A DNA stretch of 64,000 nt from Croceicoccus pelagius (GCF_001661915.1 NZ_LYWY01000032.1:1-64000), one strand, 5' to 3'; counted from the first letter of the stretch, positions 35,692 through 44,605 are shown. Translations and numbers: made by a program. Notes: a model not told the origin generated them from the sequence alone.

Positions 35692-35769
35692 CCCTTTGAC
35701 GAACCTACGCCATGCGGGGGTGCAGCGGGGTCGTGCGACCCATTCCCTGACACCCGCGCACCCCCCGGG

Positions 35770-35809
35770 CCAGCCCTCGCGACCTCGATCGCGGGGGCTG
35801 GTTTCTTTT
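35770..35809 (+). terminator. Rho-independent terminator after the adhesin
   Basis: CCAGCC-CT-CGCGA and TCGCG-GG-GGCTGG form a long stem with a small internal mismatch and a five-base loop, followed by TTTCTTTT. It lies about 80 bases beyond the adhesin stop. Confidence 0.75.
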
Positions 35810-35842
35810 GTGAGTTGCGAAAGCCGCCGGGATCGATACCAG

Positions 35843-35856
35843 CCAAAAGTGCAATG
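35843..35856 (+). promoter_or_regulatory. Quinoprotein-cluster motif, copy upstream of the cytochrome c lipoprotein
   Basis: CCAAAAGTGCAATG, sixty bases before the cytochrome start. It differs from the copy at 37496 (CCAAAGTGCAATG) by one extra A, or by one mismatch if aligned from the right. Confidence 0.45.
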
Positions 35857-35916
35857 TCGGCCAAGCCGCCGAAATGCGATTGACCGCTTTGAAACAGATA
35901 GTTCGAGAGGACAGCC

Positions 35917-36504
35917 ATGCGTAAATCGTCTCTGGTCCTGGCCAGCCCCACACTTGCCCTTGCCCTGTCGCTCGCCGCCTGCGGCGGTGCGCCCGAAGAA
36001 GATGCACCCGTTGCCGAAGTGACCGAAGAAGTGGCCGAGGTTGCCGAAGACCCGGCCATGGAACCGCCCGTCGCCGAGGAAACGGCAGAGCCAGAGGCCG
36101 AGACAACGCCGACGCCCACGCCCACGCCCACGCCGACCAAGACGGCTGAGGCGAAGAAGGAAGCGCCCGCACCCGAACCCAAGCCGGAACCGGTCAAGGT
36201 GGCGGCGCTCACCCCGCCGGCGAGCTACAGCCGCTGCGCCGTTTGCCACACCTGGGAAAAGGGCGGCGAGAACAAGCTGGGTCCGAACCTGTGGGGCACG
36301 TACGGCAAGTCGGCCGGCGTCCATGCGGGCTTCAACTATTCAAGCGCGCTTAAGGATTCCGGCGTCACCTGGGACGAGGCTTCGCTTCACCAGTGGCTGG
36401 AAAATCCGCGCAAGTTCATTCCGGGCAACCGCATGAGCTTCCCCGGTTTGAAAGACGAGGCCAAGCGCCAGGAGCTTATCGATTTCCTGAAGCAGCTGAA
36501 ATGA
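35917..36504 (+). CDS. Lipid-anchored class I cytochrome c
   Basis: A 195-residue lipoprotein cytochrome. The lipobox ends at Cys22 (LSLAAC). An 80-residue linker rich in Glu, Ala, Pro and Thr (including a run of Thr-Pro from a short hexanucleotide repeat near 36108-36140) leads to a cytochrome c domain. That domain has the haem site Cys107-A-V-Cys110-His111, the GPNLWG segment and an axial Met in GNRMSFPG. It resembles mitochondrial-type c552/c2 cytochromes tethered to the membrane, suited to passing electrons from periplasmic dehydrogenases to an oxidase. It shares an upstream motif with the quinoprotein genes downstream. Confidence 0.88.
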   Translation: MRKSSLVLASPTLALALSLAACGGAPEEDAPVAEVTEEVAEVAEDPAMEPPVAEETAEPEAETTPTPTPTPTPTKTAEAKKEAPAPEPKPEPVKVAALTPPASYSRCAVCHTWEKGGENKLGPNLWGTYGKSAGVHAGFNYSSALKDSGVTWDEASLHQWLENPRKFIPGNRMSFPGLKDEAKRQELIDFLKQLK

Positions 36505-36541
36505 TCACGGCGTAACGCGAGCTCAAGTCTACGCCAGATAA

Positions 36542-36580
36542 GGGACCCGGCCTCACCTCTCTCGGCCGGGTCCCTTTTTT
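36542..36580 (+). terminator. Rho-independent terminator after the cytochrome c gene
   Basis: GGGACCCGGCC and GGCCGGGTCCC form a perfect 11-bp stem with an 11-base loop, followed by six T residues. It serves the rightward cytochrome gene and sits just outside the convergent EthD gene stop. Confidence 0.9.
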
Positions 36581-36585
36581 GTGCT

Positions 36586-36879
36586 TCAGGCCGTGCGGTA
36601 GATGGCCGGTTCGATGTCGGTAAATCTGGCGACGTCGGCCAGCACCCCCGGCGTACCCGGCGATCCCAGCGCCGCATCGATTTCGTCCTGACTGCCAAAA
36701 TTCAGCGCGACGAGGCAGGCAAACGGCTGGCTATCGTCATAGGGCCAGCTGACGTCGGCGCCGGTGAGGCCATGCGGCCCCCAGGCGTCGTTCACGACAT
36801 CCATGTGCGTGCCTTTGTAATAGTCGCGGTCGAACTTGTGCCCTTCGTGACGCGGGTAATAGACGATCAGCTTGGCCAT
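36586..36879 (-). CDS. EthD-family small protein
   Basis: A 97-residue ferredoxin-fold protein of the EthD/dimeric alpha-beta-barrel type. The family opening (KLIVYYPRHEGHKFDRDYYK, then THMDVV) and the C-terminal segment with SQDEIDAALGSP are clear. EthD-like proteins accompany various oxidative catabolic pathways, usually with unknown function. I start at ATG 36879; a longer frame in the same phase runs antisense to the neighbour and is not credible. It is 29 bases downstream of the CXXCW-family gene on the same strand and probably co-transcribed with it. Confidence 0.85.
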   Translation of the reverse strand: MAKLIVYYPRHEGHKFDRDYYKGTHMDVVNDAWGPHGLTGADVSWPYDDSQPFACLVALNFGSQDEIDAALGSPGTPGVLADVARFTDIEPAIYRTA

Positions 36880-36908
36880 TGCGGGTAAACTCCTCTTCCT
36901 TGCGAATT

Positions 36909-37469
36909 TCAGTTGGCGGGAACAGTCACCGGTATCGCGGGCACGAGCTGCTCGCGCGTACGCCAGCCCTCGATCCCTTCGGCCAGCCACCAGACGCCTT
37001 CGTGCCCTTCGGCGGCAAGACGCCTGGCCGCGTTCCAGCCCATCCAGCAATCGGTCCGGCAGAACAGGATGACCGGCAAGTGCGGCTTGCGGCGGCGCGC
37101 CTTGGTGACTTCGCGGACAAGCGCGTTCCACAACGCCGGATCGGCGTCGCCGCGTCCGGCCTCGGGGTGCCAGACGGCACCGGGGATCGTCAGGTGCTGC
37201 TCGGACAACCGCCACGCGCCCGTTTTGGCATCGCGCACGCCGCCATTGACCGGCAGGACATCGATAAACAGCGCATCCTTCCCCGGATCGAGCAAAAGCG
37301 CGGCGGGAAGCGCAAGACGGGCAGACGGGTGCGGATCGCGGTCGACCGGAGCGCGGTAACGGGCAGCGCGATATCCGTCCTCGTCGAACTCTGCGCGCTG
37401 CTGCGCCAGCGACGGCGCGGCAAGACAGGATAGCCCTACGCAGGCCAGCAGGATCGCGCTTGCCTTCAC
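36909..37469 (-). CDS. PQQ-dependent catabolism-associated CXXCW-family rhodanese-like protein
   Basis: A 186-residue exported protein with signal peptide (CLAAPSLAQQ) and a rhodanese-like fold (LFIDVLPVNGG, HLTIPGAVW). Its diagnostic segment is CRTDCWMGWNAARR: Cys137 and Cys141-Trp142, spaced by three residues here. This family is found almost only beside quinoprotein alcohol dehydrogenases and is thought to belong to a sulfur-linked maturation or electron relay with the SoxYZ-like protein. It is divergent from that SoxYZ-like gene across an 80-base region with two inverted copies of the cluster motif. Confidence 0.88.
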   Translation of the reverse strand: MKASAILLACVGLSCLAAPSLAQQRAEFDEDGYRAARYRAPVDRDPHPSARLALPAALLLDPGKDALFIDVLPVNGGVRDAKTGAWRLSEQHLTIPGAVWHPEAGRGDADPALWNALVREVTKARRRKPHLPVILFCRTDCWMGWNAARRLAAEGHEGVWWLAEGIEGWRTREQLVPAIPVTVPAN

Positions 37470-37495
37470 TTTCTCACCCGTTCCCTTTTTCTTGG

Positions 37496-37546
37496 ACCAA
37501 AGTGCAATGTGGCGCAGACCGTGTCCGTCCTACATTGTTCTTTGGA
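37496..37546. promoter_or_regulatory. Two inverted copies of the quinoprotein-cluster motif between divergent genes
   Basis: ACCAAAGTGCAATG at 37496-37509 (plus) and TCCAAAGAACAATG at 37546-37533 (minus) face each other. They form a 14-base inverted repeat with two mismatches, 22 bases apart. The plus copy ends 41 bases before the SoxYZ-like start and the minus copy about 63 bases before the CXXCW-family start. Confidence 0.65.
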
Positions 37547-37549
37547 CCC

Positions 37550-38344
37550 ATGCGTTTGATAAAGACCATCCTGCCCGCCGCGGCCTCGGTTTTCCTTGCC
37601 GCCTCTCCTGCGTTGGCAGAGGGGCTTCCGGCCGATCCGCTGGGATCGCCGATGTGGGAATATCATGCCGAAAAGCTGTTCACCGGCGGCCCTGTCATCT
37701 TCGACAACCGCGTGAAGGTAATCCTGCCCGTCATTGCAGAGGACCAGCACGTCGTTCCCGTTACGGTCGATGCGCGCAAGCTTGATGGTGTGAAGCGGAT
37801 CGTGGTCTTTGCCGATCTCAATCCCATTCCCGTCGCCATCGACTATCGCCCGATGGGCGCCGCGCCTTTCGTCGCCACCCGCATCAAGCTGGATCAGCGC
37901 ACGCCGGTCCGCGCCGCGGTGCAATTGGCCGACGGCAGCTGGCACGTCGCGGGCGACTGGATCGACGCGGCCGGCGGCGGCTGTTCCGCCCCGCCCCTGT
38001 CCCGCGTGCGCGGCGACTGGGCCGACCACCTTGGCGAAATGCGCGGCGCGGCATGGTCCGACGGCAATTCGACGCGCCTGCGCTTTGGCTTTCGTCACCC
38101 AATGGATACCGGACTGGTCGAAAATATTCCGGCCTACAACATCGAAACCGTCCGAGTGACCGACGCCGGGGGCCGCGAGATCGCGACCATGGACGTGTAC
38201 GGCTCGGTCGCGGAAGACCCTGCCTTCACGCTGGTCGTCGACCGCGACGGCCCGATGGAAGTCTCCGCGCGCGATACCAGCGGGCTGGAGTTTACAGGCG
38301 AACTTGCGCCTGCCAGCGGCAAGAGGCTGTCATCGGGGCAATGA
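37550..38344 (+). CDS. Quinoprotein dehydrogenase-associated SoxYZ-like carrier
   Basis: A 264-residue exported fusion of SoxY-like and SoxZ-like parts, the type found with PQQ alcohol dehydrogenases. The signal peptide ends near residue 22 (ASPALAEG). The SoxY-like half ends in AAGGGCSAPP, with the carrier Cys on its swinging arm. The SoxZ-like half starts FGFRHPMDTGL. In Sox systems this Cys carries sulfur substrates; here the cargo is unknown. It overlaps the zinc metallohydrolase gene (ATGA). Start ATG 37550. Confidence 0.9.
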   Translation: MRLIKTILPAAASVFLAASPALAEGLPADPLGSPMWEYHAEKLFTGGPVIFDNRVKVILPVIAEDQHVVPVTVDARKLDGVKRIVVFADLNPIPVAIDYRPMGAAPFVATRIKLDQRTPVRAAVQLADGSWHVAGDWIDAAGGGCSAPPLSRVRGDWADHLGEMRGAAWSDGNSTRLRFGFRHPMDTGLVENIPAYNIETVRVTDAGGREIATMDVYGSVAEDPAFTLVVDRDGPMEVSARDTSGLEFTGELAPASGKRLSSGQ

Positions 38345-39309
38345 GGTTTTCCCGCCGCGCCATGTTTGCCGGCCTTGGATTGGCGGGTCTGGGGCTGGCC
38401 AGCCTTGCCCCTGCCCTCGTCTATGCCGAGCAGTTTGCAGGCACCTACAACCCACAGGCCACGCAAGTCGCCGACGGCATCTGGATGGTGCGCGGTGCGG
38501 ACGAGCCGATCGCCTTTGCCAACGGCGGCGCGATCGCGAACACCGTGATAATCGCAACCGATGACGGAGCGGTCGTGGTCGATCCCGGCCCCTCGCTCTC
38601 CTACGGCAAGGCGATCCGCGCGCTGGCGGAAGGTGTGACCGGGAAAGCGGTCATCCGCGTCTATATCACGCACCTCCACCCCGACCACTCGTTTGGCGCA
38701 GGCGCTTTCGATGCGGGGCTCGTCCACGCGCTTTCCGCCACGCGCCACGATCTCGAACGCGACGGCGAAGGATTTTCCGACGCGCTGTTCCGCGTGCTCG
38801 CCGACTGGATGAAGGGCACGACCGTCGTCCTGCCGCAAGGCGACGTGACGGCGGGAGAAACCGTGATCGGCGGGCGAACATTGCGCCTATTCGCGCTGGG
38901 CGGTCATTCGAGCGGCGATCTCGCCATCCTCGACGAGGCGACCGGTACGCTGATCGGAGGCGATCTGGTATTCCACGACCGCGCCCCTGCCACGCCGCAC
39001 GCGAACATCGCAGGCTGGCTGTCCGCGCTCGATCGGTTGGCAGCCGTTGAGCATAAGCAGGTCATTCCGGGCCACGGCCCGCTCGATACCGGCAATGTCG
39101 CGATCCCGCAGACGCGCGACTGGCTGACCTGGCTCGACGGAATGCTGCACGACGCGGTCCTGTCGGGCATGAACATGACCGAGGCAGGGGCGGCCGAAAT
39201 CCCCGCGCGCTTCGCGAACATCAAGGTCGCGCGCTACGAACTGCAGCGCAGCGTGTCGCACTTCTATCCGGGTCTTGAGGCCGAGCTTTTACCGATGGTG
39301 GGCAATTAG
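38341..39309 (+). CDS. Quinoprotein relay system zinc metallohydrolase
   Basis: A 322-residue metallo-beta-lactamase-fold protein of the group that accompanies quinoprotein dehydrogenases and SoxYZ-like carriers. The N-terminus is a twin-arginine-like signal (MRFSRRAMFAGLGLAGLG). The metal motif HLHPDH is at 111-116, with later ligands in GGHSSGDLAI, GGDLVFHDR and IPGHGP. Such proteins may release a thiol-bound group from the carrier, by analogy with SoxB-like or glyoxalase II chemistry. It is translation-coupled to the carrier gene and converges with cytochrome b561, overlapping its end by four bases. Confidence 0.88.
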   Translation: MRFSRRAMFAGLGLAGLGLASLAPALVYAEQFAGTYNPQATQVADGIWMVRGADEPIAFANGGAIANTVIIATDDGAVVVDPGPSLSYGKAIRALAEGVTGKAVIRVYITHLHPDHSFGAGAFDAGLVHALSATRHDLERDGEGFSDALFRVLADWMKGTTVVLPQGDVTAGETVIGGRTLRLFALGGHSSGDLAILDEATGTLIGGDLVFHDRAPATPHANIAGWLSALDRLAAVEHKQVIPGHGPLDTGNVAIPQTRDWLTWLDGMLHDAVLSGMNMTEAGAAEIPARFANIKVARYELQRSVSHFYPGLEAELLPMVGN

Positions 39310-39836
39310 GCCATCCGGCGCAGAACGTCGTCCTTCAGCACGAAGTGGTGCCGCAGTGCCGCGCCGACGTGCAGCACGATCAGGAACACCGCGACCCAGC
39401 CCATGATCTCGTGCGTTTCGTGTGCGAAACCGTCGATCGCGCCATCAGGCGTAATGCCGAACTTGGGCACATCGAACAGGCCGAACCAGTTTAGCGGATA
39501 TTTGCTGCCCGAAGACACCAGCCAGCCGGTCATTGGCAGGCCGATCATCAGGATATAGAAGACCGCGTGAGTCAGGTGCGCCGCGCCCTTTTCCCAGGGG
39601 GGCGTATGCGCCGGCAGCGGCGGCGCGGGATTGGCCACGCGCCAGCCCAGCCGCACCAGCGAGAGCGCCAGTACGGTCAGCCCTAACGACTTGTGCAGCG
39701 GCATGACGTTCACGACATCTTCCAGCGCATCGTGGAAGAACCCGCCGATGATGTTACCGATGATGACCAGCGCGATCACCCAGTGCAGGGTCCGCGCAAC
39801 CGCGTTGTAGCGTTCTGCACCCGCTGCTGCGGTCAC
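39306..39836 (-). CDS. Cytochrome b561-type membrane protein
   Basis: A 176-residue four-helix di-haem cytochrome b561 (YceJ type). Family segments include ERYNAVARTLHWVIALVII (haem His), LHKSLGLTVLALSLVRLGW, HAVFYILMIGLPMTGW and HEIMGWVAVFLIVLHVGAAL. It shuttles electrons in the inner membrane, for example to or from the quinone pool. GTG start at 39836 overlaps the TonB receptor stop (GTGA), so it is co-translated with that receptor, an unusual pairing. Confidence 0.9.
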   Translation of the reverse strand: MTAAAGAERYNAVARTLHWVIALVIIGNIIGGFFHDALEDVVNVMPLHKSLGLTVLALSLVRLGWRVANPAPPLPAHTPPWEKGAAHLTHAVFYILMIGLPMTGWLVSSGSKYPLNWFGLFDVPKFGITPDGAIDGFAHETHEIMGWVAVFLIVLHVGAALRHHFVLKDDVLRRMA

Positions 39837-41881
39837 AGGCTGAACCCGATGCCCGCCCATACGGTGCGGGGAATGCCAAGGTCGATCGATCCGGACTGGT
39901 TGCGCGTCACGATTTCCTCGTCCGTCAGGTTCTCGCCGCGAAGCACCAGCGAAACGCCGCCAGCAACGGGGATCCGGGCATAGGCATCGAGAGTCGTGGC
40001 GGAAGGCATGATGTTCTCTTCCAGATCGTCCTCGAACTGCTTGCCCGCATAGCGTAGCGTTGTCGACAAAAGCCAGCCGTCCATCGGCTCGATCGCCAGC
40101 GTCGCGCCTGCGACCCACTTGGGCGTCTGTGAGGGGCGATTGCCGTCAAGCGCGGCGGCAAAGCCGCTGCCCTGCGCCTCGGCATCGGTATAGGCGAGCG
40201 ATCCGGTGAAGCGGAAGATGCCCTGTTCGATCCCCGCCTGCAATTCTACGCCCTTGGCGCGCACCGCGTCGATGTTCTGACGCTGGCGCAGGTTCTGCGC
40301 GATGGTGACGTTGGCGATCGCGCCCTTCACCTTGTTGTGGAACGCGGTCACCGACAGGTTCACGCCTTCGCCCGGCGTGAAGTCGATACCCGCCTCATAG
40401 CCTTCCAGCTTCTCGACATCGAGATCCTCGTTCGCCTGGGTGACGACGGGGAAGACCACGAAGGGGCGGTAGAGTTCGTTGAGCGTCGGCAGGCGCAGGC
40501 CGGTATAGGCAGCAGCCCGCAGGCTGAGCGCATCGTCCGCAGCGAACACCATGCCGCCGCGGAACGATTCCTCCCAACCCGAACGGTCGGCAAAGACATT
40601 GTCCGTGATCACCGCGCCCGATGCATCGCGGGCGGTGTAGAAACCGTCGTTGATCGTGTAGCGGTCGACGCGCGCACCTGCGGTCAGCGTCAGCGCGCCG
40701 AGCACGAAGTCGTTTTCGAGGAAGAAGCCCAGATCGGTGTTCGAACCGCCCGCATTGCGGCGTTCGGTCACGTTGCCCGAAAACGCGCTGATCGCGGTTT
40801 CGAACAGTTCGCCATCAGACTTGCGATAATCGACGCCCAGGCGAAGCAGGTTGGTATCGCCCACCGGCGGGCGCAGTTCGAACTTGCCGCCGATACCGAT
40901 CGAGGGCGTATTGCTCTGATCCAGAACCGGCACGAAGCGGGTGGAGGAGATCACCACGTTCGAGAAGTTGCGCGACTGGATATATCCCAAGAGGTCGAAG
41001 GCCCAGTCGCCCTGCCCGACGAAGCGGATGCTGGCGTCCTGCCCCTCGCTGGTCGAATCCGCACCGTCGAAGCGCAGCGTGCGCTTGTCGTCGAACAAAA
41101 GGATATTGGCCTGCACCTCGACATCGTCGCTGATCGGCGCGACGCCGCGGATCTGGGTCGACCAGCTGTCGTAGGCCGCGCGCGCGGTCGCCGGGACGCG
41201 CTGATCCACCGGCGTCGTGTAGAAGCCCTTGCCCCGGTCCCAGCGGCCTGAAACGAGCGCGAAACCGGCGCCAAGCTGGGCTGCGACGGTGCCGCTGATG
41301 TCCGTTTCCTCGCGGTTGTTGACCAGCGCATGGCCCGAAAACGTGCCGAGCGATTCGGGATCGCCGCTGGTCAGTTCGATCGTACCGGCAAGCGCGCCCG
41401 AACCGAACGGACCCGACCCGCCGCCGCGCGTAACCCGGGCGCTGGCAAGGCGTTCGGGCGCAATCGCCGACAACGGGATATAACCGAAGAACGGGTTCGC
41501 CATCGGCACCCCGTCAAGCAGGACCTGCGCGCGACTGGAAGCGTTGCCGCCTAGCGCGCGCAGCGTCACGCCCTGCGCCGAAGGGTTGGCCGAACGGCTG
41601 TCGGAACGGCGGAACTGCTGAAAACCGGCGATGTTGCTGAGCGCGTCCTCGATCCGGCCAGACCCCGTGGCGATCAGTTCCTCGTGGTCGAGCACGGTGA
41701 CGTCGTATGCTTCCGTCGCGGGGGTCGCAGGCAGACCTTCGCCGGTGACGATGATCGGCGCGGCATAGCGGGTAACTTCGACGTCGTCGTTGTCCGTGTC
41801 CTGCGCCATGGTCGGAACCGCGCACAGCGCAGCCCCCGTCATCAGCGTGGCGACTATCGATTTGCGACCCGTCATTTTCAT
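39833..41881 (-). CDS. TonB-dependent receptor of the quinoprotein cluster
   Basis: A 682-residue outer-membrane receptor with signal peptide (ALCAVPTMAQ), a plug (DALSNIAGFQQFRRSDSRSA, GVTLRALGGNASSRAQVLLD) and a barrel ending AGIGFSL. Its place inside a cluster with a lanthanide-signature alcohol dehydrogenase suggests import of a metal-chelate (lanthanide or PQQ) rather than a carbon source; that is inference from position. Start at ATG 41881 has AGAGGGCAGAG upstream; an earlier in-frame ATG at 41935 is possible. Coupled to cytochrome b561 downstream. Confidence 0.9.
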   Translation of the reverse strand: MKMTGRKSIVATLMTGAALCAVPTMAQDTDNDDVEVTRYAAPIIVTGEGLPATPATEAYDVTVLDHEELIATGSGRIEDALSNIAGFQQFRRSDSRSANPSAQGVTLRALGGNASSRAQVLLDGVPMANPFFGYIPLSAIAPERLASARVTRGGGSGPFGSGALAGTIELTSGDPESLGTFSGHALVNNREETDISGTVAAQLGAGFALVSGRWDRGKGFYTTPVDQRVPATARAAYDSWSTQIRGVAPISDDVEVQANILLFDDKRTLRFDGADSTSEGQDASIRFVGQGDWAFDLLGYIQSRNFSNVVISSTRFVPVLDQSNTPSIGIGGKFELRPPVGDTNLLRLGVDYRKSDGELFETAISAFSGNVTERRNAGGSNTDLGFFLENDFVLGALTLTAGARVDRYTINDGFYTARDASGAVITDNVFADRSGWEESFRGGMVFAADDALSLRAAAYTGLRLPTLNELYRPFVVFPVVTQANEDLDVEKLEGYEAGIDFTPGEGVNLSVTAFHNKVKGAIANVTIAQNLRQRQNIDAVRAKGVELQAGIEQGIFRFTGSLAYTDAEAQGSGFAAALDGNRPSQTPKWVAGATLAIEPMDGWLLSTTLRYAGKQFEDDLEENIMPSATTLDAYARIPVAGGVSLVLRGENLTDEEIVTRNQSGSIDLGIPRTVWAGIGFSL

Positions 41882-42004
41882 CTCTGCCCTCTTCGATCCA
41901 TCGTGCGAGATCGTTTTCTTGTGCCGTAGAGACACGCTCGGCGACCACGGATCCGTGGCCGCCGACGCGCTTTCCCATAGTGTAATCCGAAGTATCGGAA
42001 AACG

Positions 42005-43429
42005 TCAGAAGAACAGAATTCCCCCGACAGCAAGCGCATCGCTCTGCGCTTCGTTGCCATTGTGGGCTTCCGCCTTCGAGTGAACGTATTCGCCGATCAG
42101 CGTCACCCACGGCGTCAGGCCATAGCGAAGCTGGCCGACCCAGCTCGAGTTGGTGTCCACCAGCGTCGGGTTGGCTGCCTCGTCCGCCGCGTTGGCATAG
42201 TCGAGGCGGCTTTCGCCGTAGCTGCCGCCGACCGAAACCTTGCCGAAGGTGGCCAGCGCCTGCAGGTAGAAACCGTCGCTGGAACGCGCATTGCCCGAAC
42301 CGTCGGTGTCGAACAGGCCCAGCACGGTCGTGCCAAGGCCGTCCGCGGTGTACCAGTAACCAACCGCCGTGACCGGACCTGCGGTAACCTTGGCACCGAG
42401 ATCGAGACCCTTGCCGGTGTAAGAGCCGCCCGCGACCAGATCGTGCTTCTGGGTAATGCCGCCTGCCCACAGGTGGGTGTTAACGCCGCCGAAGGCACCG
42501 TCGTATGTCAGCTTGGCCTGAAAGCCCGGATCGGAATTCGTCTGGTCCTGACCCGTCAGCGACTTCAGCGGCTGGAACACGCCGACGCTCGCCTGCACGC
42601 CTCCCATCGACGGAGTCGAATAGGTGATCTGCGGCTGGAAGTCGGTGTAGATGTAGCCCGAACCGATGCGGCCCAGCGTCGTGTTGCCCGGAGCGACGTT
42701 GCCGCCCGGAGGGCCGCTGGAAAGCAGCGTGATGTCATTGAGGATCGCGTCCGAGCCGAACAGGCCGATGTCACGGCCGATCTTGAACGTGCCCAGGTTC
42801 TTCTTGCCGAAGGTCATGAACGTCTGGCGGAAGTCGATGCCTGCGGTGGCAAGCGCGGTCGGCTGGCCGCCGTTGTTTGCGCCCAGCGCGCCCCATGCGG
42901 TCGAGTTGATGCCCGGATACATGCCGAAGGTCGCACCGACATCCCAGCCTGCCTGCTGCGTCGAGACGTTGACGACGAGGAAGCCGGGGAGAAGGCCGTT
43001 ACGCACCGAGCTGGAGTTGCTGCCCGAAACGCTTGCGATACCGCCGGTCACCGCCGTCGTGGCGCTGGGCGTATCGGGATTGTCGTGCACGTAGAATCCG
43101 TTGACCGAGCCGGAGAAGCGGATCGTGGCCGGACCCACTTCGAGGCCGATGCCGCTGTCGGTCATCTTGACCATCTTCTCGGGCTCGAAAGATGCCGGAA
43201 CCGGTGCCTGCGTCGTCGTTTGCATCTGCTGGGCCTGCATCTGCTGGGCTTCTGCCGCGTCCTCGGCCTGTTCCTCGGCAAGCAGGGCGGCGTATTCGTC
43301 GTCCGAAAGAATGCCCTTTTCGTGCAGGCGCTTGAGCAGGCTCTCGCTGGAACCGGCGTATGCGGGTGCAGTCGTCAGGGCAATGGCAATCGCCGCGGCA
43401 GTACCGCGCAACATGATCTTGGAGATCAT
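42005..43429 (-). CDS. Outer-membrane porin-like protein
   Basis: A 474-residue exported beta-barrel protein. After the signal peptide (LTTAPAYAGS) comes a short helical segment (LLKRLHEKGILSDDEYAALL, a SHOCT-like pattern) and a Gln/Met-rich linker. The barrel has many alternating strands and ends AVGGILFF with C-terminal Phe. It resembles gram-negative porins seen near quinoprotein dehydrogenases and should admit alcohol substrates to the periplasm. It has its own upstream copy of the cluster motif (43506-43520). Confidence 0.8.
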   Translation of the reverse strand: MISKIMLRGTAAAIAIALTTAPAYAGSSESLLKRLHEKGILSDDEYAALLAEEQAEDAAEAQQMQAQQMQTTTQAPVPASFEPEKMVKMTDSGIGLEVGPATIRFSGSVNGFYVHDNPDTPSATTAVTGGIASVSGSNSSSVRNGLLPGFLVVNVSTQQAGWDVGATFGMYPGINSTAWGALGANNGGQPTALATAGIDFRQTFMTFGKKNLGTFKIGRDIGLFGSDAILNDITLLSSGPPGGNVAPGNTTLGRIGSGYIYTDFQPQITYSTPSMGGVQASVGVFQPLKSLTGQDQTNSDPGFQAKLTYDGAFGGVNTHLWAGGITQKHDLVAGGSYTGKGLDLGAKVTAGPVTAVGYWYTADGLGTTVLGLFDTDGSGNARSSDGFYLQALATFGKVSVGGSYGESRLDYANAADEAANPTLVDTNSSWVGQLRYGLTPWVTLIGEYVHSKAEAHNGNEAQSDALAVGGILFF

Positions 43430-43505
43430 TTCTCTCCCCCTTCCTTTCTTATCTGTATCGCATCCAAGCGACCGGAAAGAGGATGCTGCGCCCTTGCGCG
43501 CGGCA

Positions 43506-43520
43506 CTATTGGACTTTGGT
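43506..43520 (-). promoter_or_regulatory. Quinoprotein-cluster motif upstream of the porin
   Basis: On the minus strand ACCAAAGTCCAATAG, 77 bases before the porin start. It matches CCAAAG-NN-CAAT exactly and deviates only at the final base. Confidence 0.55.
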
Positions 43521-43590
43521 TCTCGTACTTTGGGACAAGGCGTCGATTACTTGGCAAAACCTGGGCGCAAACCGTGCGCAATACGCTGCC

Positions 43591-44565
43591 TTAGTGCGCG
43601 ATTGCGACGCCCCAGGGGCCCTTGCCTGCCTCGATACGCTTGGTCACCTCAAGGCTGGCGAGATCAAGGAAAGCAATGTCGCCGGTGGTGCCGTTAGCAA
43701 CGACGGCAGTGGTGTCGTCCTCGGTGATGGCAAGGTGCCATGGTCGCCCGCCAGTGGCCGCGTAACCAGTCACCTTGCGGCTTGCCACATCCACGACCGC
43801 GACCGCATCGGCGCGGCCCAGCGCGATCACCGCGGTCTTCCCGTCGGACGTGAACCGAATGCCGCAGGGCAGGACCTTGTACGCCGGCGCGCCCGGCGGG
43901 GCGAAGGACAGGGTTTCTACGATTTCCTTCGAGGCGACGTCGATGACATGGACCGTCCCGGCAATCTCCGCCGATATCCAGACCTGCGTCCCGTCGGGCG
44001 TGAACTCGATGTGACGCGGGCGATAGTCGGTTTCCGTCACGTGGACGATCTCGCGCGTGGCGATATCGATCCAGTCGACGATGTTTTCTTCCTCGCTCGC
44101 CACCAGCAGGTACTTGCCGTCGGTGCTCTGCGCGATGCCTTCCGGCTCCTCGCCCACGACAACCTGCCAGGCAACGCGCCTCGTTTCGAGATCGACCGCG
44201 GTCGTCGCGGCATCGTCCTCGTTCGAAATGAAGAGGTACTTGCCGTCGTTCGAGACGAAGAACTGCTCGGGATCATTGCCCGATGGCAGCACGCCGACCA
44301 GCTCGCCCGTCTTTGCGTTGCGAATCTCCACCGCGTTGTCGAGGCTGGCGCAGATAAGGACGTATTTGCCGTCCTTCGTCAGCGTGATGCCGCGCGGGCG
44401 CTCGCCCACGTCCCATGTCGCGGTGACCGTGCGCGTGTCGAGGTCGACTACCGTGACGGTGTTCGAACGTTCGTTGCTGACATAGGCCGTCGCCGCCTGC
44501 GCGGACGAGGCAAGGACGATACCAAGGGCGAAAGCCGCGCCGGCAAGGAGTTGACGGTTTTTCAT
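43591..44565 (-). CDS. PQQ-dependent catabolism-associated beta-propeller protein
   Basis: A 324-residue exported YVTN-type propeller. Signal peptide LASSAQAATA; then about seven blades with the repeated pattern V-x-V-x-D-x-x-T (TVTVVDLDTRTVTATW, VEIRNAKTGELVGVLPSG, DAVAVVDVASRKVTGYA). This family is restricted to quinoprotein alcohol dehydrogenase loci and its role is unknown; it may scaffold the periplasmic complex. It is divergent from the cytochrome c550 gene across a 147-base region containing a motif copy. Confidence 0.9.
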   Translation of the reverse strand: MKNRQLLAGAAFALGIVLASSAQAATAYVSNERSNTVTVVDLDTRTVTATWDVGERPRGITLTKDGKYVLICASLDNAVEIRNAKTGELVGVLPSGNDPEQFFVSNDGKYLFISNEDDAATTAVDLETRRVAWQVVVGEEPEGIAQSTDGKYLLVASEEENIVDWIDIATREIVHVTETDYRPRHIEFTPDGTQVWISAEIAGTVHVIDVASKEIVETLSFAPPGAPAYKVLPCGIRFTSDGKTAVIALGRADAVAVVDVASRKVTGYAATGGRPWHLAITEDDTTAVVANGTTGDIAFLDLASLEVTKRIEAGKGPWGVAIAH

Positions 44566-44605
44566 AGAGTTCGATGTACCTTCGCCGATGTCAGCAGCAA
44601 CATTG

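Noticed and set aside
33187-36324. Very long minus-strand open frame antisense to the adhesin
   Set aside because: It is low-complexity Val/Gly/Asp/Arg sequence produced by the repeats and high GC read backward; the plus strand has a clear YadA-type protein.
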